Below, piece after piece: positions 42,866-51,604 of a stretch of 64,000 bases of DNA; position 1 is the first letter of the stretch, and every line of letters starts with the position of its first letter. The translations under genes and the position numbers were made by a program. Source of the stretch: JACJVV01 sp047602755 (GTDB lineage Archaea > Nanobdellota > Nanobdellia > Woesearchaeales > JACJVV01); assembly GCA_047602755.1 (NCBI GenBank), contig JBLKOM010000002.1, forward strand, positions 62,001 to 126,000. Reading direction: 5' to 3'. The notes beneath the pieces are model-generated. The model did not search any database. It saw nothing but the letters and a program-made list of their open reading frames with translations, and was not told the origin of the DNA.

Positions 42866-43900
42866 ATGGGGGAAAAAATAGCATTGCTTACTCCTACTTT
42901 TTGTCATTATTCTGGTATAGACAGAGTAGTTGAGTTACAAGCAAAAGAATTTGCAAAGAAAGGGCATAAAGTTACCATTTTTTGTTTAGAGGCTTCTATT
43001 AAATCAAAATATGCTAAAGTAGTAGAAATAGGAATGCCTAAAAGCCAGATATTTGAACGAATTTATAGATTATTTATGTTTTTAGATTTTATTAAAATAA
43101 ATAAGTTTTCTAAAATGTTAAAAGATTATGATATAGTTATAAGTCATTTTTATCCTATGAATTTAATTGCAAAAAGAGCTAAGAAAAAATATAATATCAA
43201 ATATATTTATCGAGATTATGGTATTGCTAGTTCTAATTTATTTAATTTTTATGAAGCCTTATATCTTAAATTTTTTAAAATATTAGTATACAATTCAGTA
43301 AATAATGCTGACGAAGTAGTTAGTATAAGTAATTATTTATCTAAAGTATTTTATGAAGAATCTCAAATAAAACCAAAAGTAGAATATATTCCTATAGATA
43401 ATAATCGGTTTAATAAGAATGTAAAAGTTAATTCAAAAATAAAAAATAAATATAAATATATAAAAGGTCCAATCTTTTTATATGTAGGTAGGATTTCTCC
43501 ACATAAAGGAATTCATCTATTAATTAAAGTATTTAATAATATTAAGCAAAAATTACCTGATTCTTATTTATTAGTAATAGGAAAACCAACTTTCAATAGT
43601 TATTTTAAGAAATTAAAAAAAATGTCTAATAAAAATATTAAATTTATAGGTTTTGTAGATGATAAAGATTTACCTTCATATTATGCCTTATGTGATGTTT
43701 ATACAACTTGTACATTATGGGAGGGTTATGATATGCCTATCGCAGAAGCCCAAGCATGTGGGAAACCTGTTGTTTGCTTTGATATCGGACCTCATAAAGA
43801 AGTTTTAAAAAATGGTAAATTGGTTAAAGTTAAGGATGTCTTAGATATTAGCGAAAAAGAAATTTGTGATTTTGCCGATAAGGTGAGGGTTGTATTATGA
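42866..43900 (+). CDS. Glycosyltransferase family 4 (first)
   Basis: The 344-residue GT-B enzyme transfers a sugar from a nucleotide sugar to a glycan acceptor at the cytoplasmic face. The C-terminal half has the GT4 blocks: FLYVGRISPHKGIHLLIKVF (about 199-218), IKFIGFVDDKDLPSYYALCDVYTTCTLWEGYDMPIAEAQACGKPVV with the E-x7-E motif, and GPHKEVL. The N-terminal half contains SGIDRVVELQAKEFAKKGHKVTIFC. It overlaps the next glycosyltransferase by 4 nt. The sugar specificity is unknown. Confidence 0.93.
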   Translation: MGEKIALLTPTFCHYSGIDRVVELQAKEFAKKGHKVTIFCLEASIKSKYAKVVEIGMPKSQIFERIYRLFMFLDFIKINKFSKMLKDYDIVISHFYPMNLIAKRAKKKYNIKYIYRDYGIASSNLFNFYEALYLKFFKILVYNSVNNADEVVSISNYLSKVFYEESQIKPKVEYIPIDNNRFNKNVKVNSKIKNKYKYIKGPIFLYVGRISPHKGIHLLIKVFNNIKQKLPDSYLLVIGKPTFNSYFKKLKKMSNKNIKFIGFVDDKDLPSYYALCDVYTTCTLWEGYDMPIAEAQACGKPVVCFDIGPHKEVLKNGKLVKVKDVLDISEKEICDFADKVRVVL

Positions 43901-44985
43901 AAATTGGCATAATTTCAACATTTATTGGGCAGAAAACTTCGGGTGCTGAAATTAGTGCAATTCACTTATGTGAAAAACTAAAAAGAAAAAATGACGTCTT
44001 TATAATTTGTCCTAAAATTAATTATAAAATGCCTTGCAGATCATATAATTTAAATTTAGATTTGATTCCAAACATGATTCTTCATATTAGTACTTTTTTG
44101 ACTGATTTAATACTCAGATATAAAATATTAGAAATATTGAAAAAAGAAAAACCTGACTATATTCATATACAGGATTTTTCAATATTAAATGCTTCATTGT
44201 ATCCAGCGAAAAAACTTAATATAAAGACCAAATTAACAGTCAGAGATTATAGATTTAATTCAAACTTAACAATCGACCTGCAGCAAAATAAGATTATTAG
44301 AAACTATAATTGCTTAACTTATTTCAAATGGCTTTTTTTGGAATTACAAAAAAGTAAGAGTCTTGGTTTTTTAACACCTTTCTTATTTCCTTTTTTTTAT
44401 TGGGCTAACAATAAAAATCGGCACAATATTAAACGAGTTGATAAGATTGAAACAGTATCCAACTTTGTAAAAAATGAATTAATTAAAAATGGTATTGATT
44501 CTAGTAAAATTAAAACCGTATATAACTTACCTCCTAAATGGAAGAAAGAACCGTTACCTAACAATAAAATCAAGAGATATTTTGCAGCTGGATCATTAGT
44601 TAAGTCAAAAGGATTTAGAGATTTAATTGAATCTTTTATTAAAGCACATAAATCAAATAAAAATATAATTCTATATATAGCTGGTGATGGAAGCGAAAGA
44701 AAAAATCTAGAAAAAATAGTAAATGATAATAAACTTAATAAAAAAATTATATTTACTGGTAGGTTAACCCAACAAAAAATAAAAGAACAATACAAGATGT
44801 GTGATTATGTTGTTATTCCTTCATTGTGGCCAGAACCACTTAGTAGAATAATATATGAAGCTCATGCAATTGGCAGACCTGTTATCGCAACAGATGTAGG
44901 TGGAAACAAAGAAAAGCTTAAAAAAGGGGACATATTAGTTAAAAACGGAGATTTTTTTATAAATAAAAATGGCAGAAATATTTAA
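43897..44985 (+). CDS. Glycosyltransferase family 4 (second), short C-terminus
   Basis: The 362-residue GT4 enzyme is coupled to the previous one. It has TSGAEISAIHLCEKLKRKNDVFIICP near the N-terminus, YFAAGSLVKSKGFRDLIESF, and YVVIPSLWPEPLSRIIYEAHAIGRPVIATDVGGNKE with the E-x7-E motif. It ends soon after KKGDILVKNGD, so the final alpha helices of a normal GT4 fold look missing or very short. The last 17 nt overlap the methyltransferase start. A small 3' deletion or fusion of frames may have trimmed it. Confidence 0.88.
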   Translation: MKIGIISTFIGQKTSGAEISAIHLCEKLKRKNDVFIICPKINYKMPCRSYNLNLDLIPNMILHISTFLTDLILRYKILEILKKEKPDYIHIQDFSILNASLYPAKKLNIKTKLTVRDYRFNSNLTIDLQQNKIIRNYNCLTYFKWLFLELQKSKSLGFLTPFLFPFFYWANNKNRHNIKRVDKIETVSNFVKNELIKNGIDSSKIKTVYNLPPKWKKEPLPNNKIKRYFAAGSLVKSKGFRDLIESFIKAHKSNKNIILYIAGDGSERKNLEKIVNDNKLNKKIIFTGRLTQQKIKEQYKMCDYVVIPSLWPEPLSRIIYEAHAIGRPVIATDVGGNKEKLKKGDILVKNGDFFINKNGRNI

Positions 44986-45607
44986 AGACGACTATATAAT
45001 TAAAAAATGTAAAAACAAGAAAGTTCTACATATTGGAGCATGCGATTCTCCTTATCATATTAAAAAAGCAAAAAATGGTGAATTACTTCATCAAAAATTG
45101 AATAATTCTACAAAGGAACTTGTTGGTATTGACTTTGATAAAAAATCCATAAAAGAATTAAAAAAATTTAACATAAATAATATTTTTTTCTCAGACATCA
45201 CAAAACCACTAAATTTGAAGGATAGTAATTTTGATATTATTATTTTTGGTGATGTATTAGAACACTTATCAAATCCAGGGCTTGCTCTTAAAAATTTATC
45301 AAGCATTATGAAGAAAACCACAAGATTAATCATTACTGTACCAAATTGTTATTGCTATTTTAACATATTTAATATATTCGCCCAGAAAGAAAATGTTCAT
45401 CCTGATCATGTTTTCTGGACATCTAAACAAACTATGGTTAATTTACTGCAACGATACTGTTTCGACATTCAAAAAATAAAATATTTAAATTTTGGAAGCA
45501 AACAAGATAAAATTACATTAAAAGGTCGAGTTTTTAGATCTGTTATTTTAAATCATATACCAAAAATAAGAAATGTACTCTATTTTGAAGTTAAAATAAG
45601 GAAATAA
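44969..45607 (+). CDS. SAM-dependent methyltransferase, class I
   Basis: The 212-residue enzyme shows VLHIGACDSPYHIKKA (motif I, about 19-34), LVGIDFDKKSIKELKKFNI (motif II), and FDIIIFGDVLEHLSNPGLALKNLSSIMK (motifs IV-V, about 90-117). It is a methyltransferase type 11/12-like protein of the kind found in polysaccharide clusters, where it may cap a glycan or modify a sugar. It is the last gene of the two-glycosyltransferase unit and overlaps it by 17 nt. Confidence 0.88.
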   Translation: MAEIFKDDYIIKKCKNKKVLHIGACDSPYHIKKAKNGELLHQKLNNSTKELVGIDFDKKSIKELKKFNINNIFFSDITKPLNLKDSNFDIIIFGDVLEHLSNPGLALKNLSSIMKKTTRLIITVPNCYCYFNIFNIFAQKENVHPDHVFWTSKQTMVNLLQRYCFDIQKIKYLNFGSKQDKITLKGRVFRSVILNHIPKIRNVLYFEVKIRK

Positions 45608-45997
45608 AATATTTTTATTATAAATTTAAAGTCACCAAACCTATTAAACCTTGATTATCTGAGAATAAAATCATTTACTATTAAAAAAATAATTTTAATA
45701 ATTATATCTGCTTAAAGCAAATTACGAATTCTAAAATCTTAATTGTTTTTATTTGTTTAGATTTTTATTCTAATTATTAGATGAAGAAATACAAGTTATA
45801 TTATATTATTTTTTCAAATCCTTCTTTTAAAATATTGTAATCTGAATTTATTGGTAATTTTGAAATAAATAGTACTTTTTCTTTTATTTAACTCATTTTT
45901 AATATGCTCTTATTTTCTTCTGCTTTTATTTTTTACTTTCTATTATTTAATTAATAACAAAGATATTCTCTTTTTTAAATAATTTTTAAGTGATAGA
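45608..45997. other. Gene-free stretch with a possible decayed gene fragment
   Basis: No intact gene is present in these 390 bases, which are very A+T-rich. On the minus strand a frame ending at 45801 reads LPINSDYNILKEGFEKII before its stop, and is open only back to about 45887 with no start. This looks like the C-terminal end of a lost protein, perhaps one of the surface-polysaccharide genes. The remainder shows nothing recognisable. Confidence 0.35.
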
Positions 45998-47509
45998 TTA
46001 TATATTTTTCTTGTGTTTTAAATCTTTTATCTTAATTATTCTTTTTATACTTCTCAAAAAATTATCATAAAATAAATGACCTAATAATAAATATACTAGT
46101 CCTGATATTAAAGCAACTATTATTCCTTTTATATAAATATTTGTATTAATTATATATTTTAAAAAATAAACCACAAAATAGAACATAATATTTATTAAAA
46201 TAAGATTTATTACTTTCTTAAAATTCATTTTTACTTTAATACATTTTTTCAACAATACCAAAAGCGACAATAACCATATTATTGCAAAAGAAAACATTGT
46301 TGCAAAAGAAACACCAACTATCCCATAATTTTTAACTAATGACAAATTTAATATTAGATTTATTATTGAACCAATATACAATATTATTGTTCTTTGTTTT
46401 ACTAATCCCAATCCTGCCATTATCTTTGAATTAAAATAATTTAATAATACAAAGAATGAAGATATTGTCAATAAGATTAATGATTTATGTGCTATAGCAT
46501 ATTCATAACCATATAATAAAATCAAGATTTCTTTAGGAAATGATAAAAAAATAATTAAGCAAGGTAAAGCAATAAATGTACCCCATTTGTACATTTTATT
46601 AAAAATTATTGAGATTTGTTTATGATTATTCTTTACTGTTAATTTTGAAGTTAATGGAAAAAATATATTTAATATAGGACTTAGTGAAATAAATAATATT
46701 GAGGCTAAGCTGTATGCTACACTATAATAAGCAACTTCTTTTAAATCTAAAAAATATGTTATGATTATAATATCTATTTTTGAGAGTATAACAATTGCGC
46801 CAATTCCTCCTACTATAATCAAAGAATATTTCAATAGTTTTTTATATAAAATAAAGCTTAAATCTGATTTTGAATTTATAATTTTGGGATAATATTTATT
46901 TAGTAATATTATGTATACAAAAAATAAAATAAAATATGATATGCCCCATACTAATGCAATTAGTATAATATTATTGTAGTAAAATATTATTAGAAATGAA
47001 ATAGTAAATATAAGTATTGATCTTATGAACTCAGATAAAGGTAAAAATAAATAATTATGTGTAGCTACATAAAATTGAATTAAAGGATTACTCAGATTAA
47101 AAAAAAAGAAATACATTATAAATGCTCGTAAAACATTAATTGCTACTTCTGACTTAAAATAATTTTCCGCAAGCCATGGTGCTAAAACCCAAAAAAGAAT
47201 CCCCAATAAAATACCTGTCCCCGCCTGCATCATTAAAGCAAAAATAAAGCTTCCTTTAACTTTTCCATATTGCTTTTTCTCATAAAAACGTGTTGCATAA
47301 TAGTTTAAAGTTTCAGAAAATCCTAAATCATTGAAAATACTAATTAATGCAATGAAACCGATAATTGAGTAGATTAACCCAAATTCTTCAACACTTAGTG
47401 TTCTAGCATATAATATTCTAATTAAATATCCTAAAGGCGCAGCTAAAAATGTAAATAGATAAATCCATAATCCTTGCCTTATAAGATATTTTTGAGTTAA
47501 TTCTACCAT
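45998..47509 (-). CDS. Polysaccharide flippase (Wzx/MOP superfamily)
   Basis: The 503-residue protein has about 14 hydrophobic helices and the N-terminal pattern of oligosaccharide flippases: AAPLGYLIRILYARTLSVEEFGLIYSIIGFIALISIFNDLGFSETLNYYATRFYEKK. It would move lipid-linked oligosaccharide across the membrane, supplying AglB or surface polysaccharide assembly. It lies 3 nt after the sugar nucleotidyltransferase gene on the same strand, so the two are co-transcribed. Confidence 0.92.
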   Translation of the reverse strand: MVELTQKYLIRQGLWIYLFTFLAAPLGYLIRILYARTLSVEEFGLIYSIIGFIALISIFNDLGFSETLNYYATRFYEKKQYGKVKGSFIFALMMQAGTGILLGILFWVLAPWLAENYFKSEVAINVLRAFIMYFFFFNLSNPLIQFYVATHNYLFLPLSEFIRSILIFTISFLIIFYYNNIILIALVWGISYFILFFVYIILLNKYYPKIINSKSDLSFILYKKLLKYSLIIVGGIGAIVILSKIDIIIITYFLDLKEVAYYSVAYSLASILFISLSPILNIFFPLTSKLTVKNNHKQISIIFNKMYKWGTFIALPCLIIFLSFPKEILILLYGYEYAIAHKSLILLTISSFFVLLNYFNSKIMAGLGLVKQRTIILYIGSIINLILNLSLVKNYGIVGVSFATMFSFAIIWLLSLLVLLKKCIKVKMNFKKVINLILINIMFYFVVYFLKYIINTNIYIKGIIVALISGLVYLLLGHLFYDNFLRSIKRIIKIKDLKHKKNI

Positions 47510-47512
47510 GAC

Positions 47513-48286
47513 TTATAGAATTCCTTTTTTTAATTTTTCAATATCAACATCTTCTTCGCCAAAGGCTTCTTTTGCTTCTTTTAAGCTTTCAAAACCACCA
47601 ACATCATACCATGGTTCAGTATAAGTTTCAGCATATACTTCGTCATTTTTAACAAGCCATGCAGGTAAATTTCCCGGTGCATCAGGATTATTTCCTTCAT
47701 CAAGATATTTCTTTATTACTTTAATATATTCTTTTGGATAAAAATAAACACATATAGCACAAAAAGTAGATCTTGGTTCTGATGGTTTTTCAATAAAACT
47801 TAGAACTTTCTTATGATTGTCTACTTCAATAACTCCATATTTTTTTGCAAGTTCTATATTTTTTACATCATGTCCTACAATAGTTGGTTTATTTTGAGTA
47901 GTAAATAAAAATTTAGCATTGTCCAAACTAAACTTAAATAAATTATCTCCTCCGATAATTAAAAGATCAGTATCTAGATTAGCTTTATCTATTGTAAAAT
48001 TAATGTCACCTATAGCACCAAGTCTGTCATCGTTTGATGTTGTTCCATCATTTATTATTTCAATGTTTATTTCTTTATTTGGATAATTATTTGCCCATTC
48101 TTCAAATTGCTTTGTAAATATTTCATTAGTTACAATATAAATATCATTAATATCAATTTCTAATATCTTTTCTAAAACATGCTCAATCATTAATTTATTT
48201 CCAATCTTAATTAATGGTTTTGGAATCTTTTTAGTTAATGGAAATAATCTTGTAGCATATCCTGCTGCTAATATTATTGCTTTCAT
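47513..48286 (-). CDS. Sugar nucleotidyltransferase (NTP_transferase family)
   Basis: The 257-residue enzyme makes an NDP-sugar from an NTP and a sugar 1-phosphate. The signature is AIILAAGYATRLFPLTKKIPKPLIKIG (about 3-29), with the nucleotide loop and PKPL. IIGGDNLF is the metal site, GVIEVD and FIEKPSEP are the substrate loops, and EPWYDVGG ends the catalytic domain. It is closest to glucose-1-phosphate thymidylyl/uridylyltransferase-like proteins. The base and sugar are not certain. The ribosome-binding site is GAGGTATAAAA. It feeds the glycosyltransferases nearby. Confidence 0.92.
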   Translation of the reverse strand: MKAIILAAGYATRLFPLTKKIPKPLIKIGNKLMIEHVLEKILEIDINDIYIVTNEIFTKQFEEWANNYPNKEINIEIINDGTTSNDDRLGAIGDINFTIDKANLDTDLLIIGGDNLFKFSLDNAKFLFTTQNKPTIVGHDVKNIELAKKYGVIEVDNHKKVLSFIEKPSEPRSTFCAICVYFYPKEYIKVIKKYLDEGNNPDAPGNLPAWLVKNDEVYAETYTEPWYDVGGFESLKEAKEAFGEEDVDIEKLKKGIL

Positions 48287-48432
48287 TTTTATACCTCTTG
48301 CTATTTATTTTATAAATTTCTTAAGTTTATTCTTTAAATAACTTACTTAATTTTATAAAAAATAGGTTTTGTTACTACTTTTATGTCCTAAAGAGCGAAA
48401 GATTTATAAATAAATATGAGTTATTTCTATAT

Positions 48433-48544
48433 GGACGGTCATAGCGGATTGGTCCTACCTGGTCTCATTTCGAACCCAGAAGTAAAACAATCCTGCGTTT
48501 TCCTGCGTACTGTTCTTACGAACGGGAGATGGAATTCGCTGTCC
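48433..48544 (+). rRNA. 5S ribosomal RNA
   Basis: The sequence CGGTCATAGCGG near the 5' end, CATTTCGAACCCAGAAGTAA (loop B/C region) and GGGAGATGGAATTCGCTG near the 3' end follow the archaeal 5S pattern. Helix I forms from GGACGG at 48433-48438 and CTGTCC at 48539-48544. A TATA box ATTTATAAATAAA near 48401-48413 lies about 27 nt upstream. The gene is isolated; no 16S or 23S rRNA is in the window. The ends may extend 1-2 nt. Confidence 0.93.
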
Positions 48545-48586
48545 TCTTTTCTTTGTATTTACTAAAAAATATGTAATCTAGAAAAA

Positions 48587-50011
48587 TTATAATTCTTTCA
48601 ATTCCTGATTTAATTTAGTCATTGCTTCTTTTGCATCCTCAAATAACATCAATGCATTTTCTTTTTCAAACAGTGGATTTTTTATACCAGCAAATCCAGG
48701 ACTTAAACTTCTTTTAACAACAATTACTGTTTTTGCTTCGTGCACATTAAGTATTGGCATTCCATAGATTGGACTTGATTTATCTTCATTTGCTGCTGGA
48801 TTTACAACATCATTTGCTCCAAGAATAATTACAACATCTGTTTGTTTGAATGAATCATTTATAGATTCTAAATCTTTTAATTTGTCGTAAGGTATATCAG
48901 CTTCTGCTAATAAAACATTCATATGTCCTGGCATTCTTCCTGCTACAGGATGAATTGCAAACTCAACATTTATTCCTTTTTTTTCAAGATTATTAAAAAC
49001 ATCTCTTACTGCATTTTGTGCTTGTGAAACAGCCATCCCATATCCTGGAACAATTATTACTTTTTGTGCAGCATCTAAAATACCTGCAACTTCTTCAGGT
49101 GTTGTGGACTTTATATTTTCATAACCTGAATTATCTGCTTTAGTTTCTTGTTGTCCAAATCCACCAAATAATACATTTGTTAATGACCTATTCATTGCTT
49201 TGCACATTATTTTTGTAAGAATAAGTCCAGATGCTCCTACTAATGATCCTGCAATAATTAAAAGCATATTATTAATAACGAACCCAGACATTGCAGCTGC
49301 AAGTCCACTATATGCATTTAATAGGGCAATTACAACAGGCATATCAGCTCCACCAATAGGTGTCACTAACAAAATTCCTAGAATTAATGCTATACCAATT
49401 AATATCAATAAATATAAAACTCCTAAGCTAAAGGTAATTTGTGATGTGACTGTAAGATATCCAAATAAAACTATACTTAATAACAAAATAATATTTAAGA
49501 AATTATTTCCAAAAAATTTTATAGGCTGTCCATTAATTATTCCTTGCAATTTTCCAAAAGCAACCATACTTCCACTAAATGTAATAATTCCAATAGCACA
49601 GCTTAATATAATTGTAATCATATCTAAATTTGATAATATAATCTCTCCTTTGAATAAAAAATAAGATAATGATACAAAAACTGATGCTCCTCCTCCAAAT
49701 CCATTAAAAACAGCTACTAATTGAGGCATTGCTGTCATTTTTATTTTAACAGCTAGTATCCATCCAATAATTCCTCCAATAATTATACCTGATATAATAA
49801 AAGGCCATTGTAGTAATTCTGAATTTATTATATTCAATCTAATTATAGTAATTACTATTGCTATTGTCATACCAATTGACGAAATAATGTTGCCAAAAGC
49901 GGCTGTTTTCACCTTTGATAATAATTTTATACCTAAAATAAAAAGAATTGCTGACACTAAATAAAATATCCATGAAATTATTTCAATATTTTGGATTATA
50001 GTTTCTTTCAT
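48587..50011 (-). CDS. pntB: NAD(P) transhydrogenase subunit beta
   Basis: This is the beta subunit of the proton-translocating transhydrogenase, which makes NADPH from NADH at the cost of the proton gradient. The 474 residues have about nine membrane helices followed by the NADP-binding domain III: VIIVPGYGMAVSQAQNAVRDV (about 314-334), HPVAGRMPGHMNVLLAEA, ILGANDVVNP and VVKRSLSPGFAGIKNPLF. It overlaps the small pntA C-terminal subunit gene by 4 nt. The operon is of bacterial type. Confidence 0.97.
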   Translation of the reverse strand: MKETIIQNIEIISWIFYLVSAILFILGIKLLSKVKTAAFGNIISSIGMTIAIVITIIRLNIINSELLQWPFIISGIIIGGIIGWILAVKIKMTAMPQLVAVFNGFGGGASVFVSLSYFLFKGEIILSNLDMITIILSCAIGIITFSGSMVAFGKLQGIINGQPIKFFGNNFLNIILLLSIVLFGYLTVTSQITFSLGVLYLLILIGIALILGILLVTPIGGADMPVVIALLNAYSGLAAAMSGFVINNMLLIIAGSLVGASGLILTKIMCKAMNRSLTNVLFGGFGQQETKADNSGYENIKSTTPEEVAGILDAAQKVIIVPGYGMAVSQAQNAVRDVFNNLEKKGINVEFAIHPVAGRMPGHMNVLLAEADIPYDKLKDLESINDSFKQTDVVIILGANDVVNPAANEDKSSPIYGMPILNVHEAKTVIVVKRSLSPGFAGIKNPLFEKENALMLFEDAKEAMTKLNQELKEL

Positions 50012-50280
50012 TTTTTAAACATCCTAAGCATTCTATTTGTAACCATAAAACCACCGACTACATTAATTGTTGCCATTATTAGTGCTAGTATTCCTATAAT
50101 ACTTGCTAATGGATTATTTACATATGATAATGAGGCAAGTGCCCCTATAATGATTATACCTGATATAGCATTAGTTCCTGACATTAAAGGAGTATGTAAT
50201 GTAGGCGGTACTTTTGTAATCATTTCATATCCTAAAAAGGATGCAAGAACAAATGCAGTGAGTAAGTATATTTCTATCAT
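50008..50280 (-). CDS. pntAB: NAD(P) transhydrogenase subunit alpha, membrane part
   Basis: The 90-residue subunit has three membrane helices (about 2-18, 36-57, 59-82). It contains GYEMITKVPPTLHTPLMSGTNAISG, the conserved cytoplasmic loop of the alpha-subunit membrane domain. A separate gene for this part gives the three-subunit arrangement seen in Rhodospirillum-type enzymes. It lies between pntB and the NAD-binding subunit gene. Confidence 0.95.
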   Translation of the reverse strand: MIEIYLLTAFVLASFLGYEMITKVPPTLHTPLMSGTNAISGIIIIGALASLSYVNNPLASIIGILALIMATINVVGGFMVTNRMLRMFKK

Positions 50281-50337
50281 TTTTTTATTCTTTTTATTTT
50301 TATCTTTATTTATGTTTTTATATATTATTTACTTTTT

Positions 50338-51474
50338 TTATTTTCCTTCAATAATCTTTTTAGTAATTATATTTGTAATTTTACCTTGTTGCAATATCAT
50401 TGTTGATTTGATTATCTCATCATCAAAATTTATTTTTCTGGTTTTTATATCTTGAATTAATAATTTTAGGAAATTAAAAATATTTGCTGAAAACATTTCA
50501 GTAGAATGTATTGCAACACTTCCAGGATAATTCGTATGTCCTGCAATTTTAACTCCGTATTTTGTTAAAATCTTACCCGGCTCAGTTAAAGCACAATTTC
50601 CACCTTGAACAGCTGCCATATCTATGATAACACTACCTTGTTTCATTTTCTTAACCATTTCTTCATTTATTAAAATTGGTGCTTTTTTTCCTGCAACCAG
50701 TGCAGTTGTTATTACAATATCAGCATTTTCAAGCCGTTTTGCAACTTCAGCAGCTTGTTTTTTCAAGAATTCTTTAGAAACTTCTTTAGCATAACCATTT
50801 TTATCGCTAACATTATGTTTATTATTTTTATCATTTTCAACTTCAATATATTTTGCTCCTAAACTTTCAACTTGTTCTTTTACTTCTGGCCTTACATCTG
50901 ATACTTCAACTAATGCACCTAATCTTTTTGCAGTTGCTATTGCTTGTAAGCCTGCAACACCAGCTCCTAAAATAACTACTTTAACTGGATTTATTGTTCC
51001 AGCTGCAGTCATCATTAATGGAAATATTTTAGGTGATAAATATGCAGCCATAATAACTGCTTTATATCCTGCGATATTACTTTGACTACTTAAAACATCC
51101 ATTGATTGTGCTCTTGTTATTCTTGGAATAAGATTTAATGAATAAACATCAATTTTTTTTTTAATACATTTTTTTATAGTTTCAATATCTGTAGGATCAA
51201 ATAAAGAGACCCATATTGTTTTTTGAATTCTGTCAATTTGATCTCTTGCAGGTTGATTTACTGCTAATATTATATCTGCACCTTCTAATGTGGTCTTTTG
51301 ATTTGGAGCAATTTCTGCTCCTGCTTGCTTAAAATCTAAATCAGAAATGTTACTTAACTCACCCGCTTTAGATTGAATTCTAACTTTAAAACCTAAATCT
51401 TTCATTAACTTTACAGTTTTAGGAGTAACAGCAACTCTTGGATCCTCTTTTTCTTTAGGTATTGCTATAATCAT
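50338..51474 (-). CDS. pntAA: NAD(P) transhydrogenase subunit alpha, NAD-binding part
   Basis: The 378-residue soluble domain I binds NAD(H). It has IAIPKEKEDPRVAVTPKTV at the N-terminus, RAQSMDVLSSQSNIAGYKAV (about 122-141), the Rossmann motif VVILGAGVAGLQAIATAKRLGA (about 167-188), and GGNCALTEPG and HTNYPGSVA. It is the first gene of pntAA-pntAB-pntB. It resembles alanine dehydrogenase, but the RQD-type loop and the operon context identify transhydrogenase. Confidence 0.97.
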   Translation of the reverse strand: MIIAIPKEKEDPRVAVTPKTVKLMKDLGFKVRIQSKAGELSNISDLDFKQAGAEIAPNQKTTLEGADIILAVNQPARDQIDRIQKTIWVSLFDPTDIETIKKCIKKKIDVYSLNLIPRITRAQSMDVLSSQSNIAGYKAVIMAAYLSPKIFPLMMTAAGTINPVKVVILGAGVAGLQAIATAKRLGALVEVSDVRPEVKEQVESLGAKYIEVENDKNNKHNVSDKNGYAKEVSKEFLKKQAAEVAKRLENADIVITTALVAGKKAPILINEEMVKKMKQGSVIIDMAAVQGGNCALTEPGKILTKYGVKIAGHTNYPGSVAIHSTEMFSANIFNFLKLLIQDIKTRKINFDDEIIKSTMILQQGKITNIITKKIIEGK

Positions 51475-51604
51475 CTTTTTTGCTTTAATCCGTTTTAATT
51501 ATAAATTATATCATTATTCAATGTATACTATAAATATTATAAAATAAATATTAATAAAGCTAAAAGTTAATTTGATATTTCCTATATTTATCCTATATTT
51601 CTAT

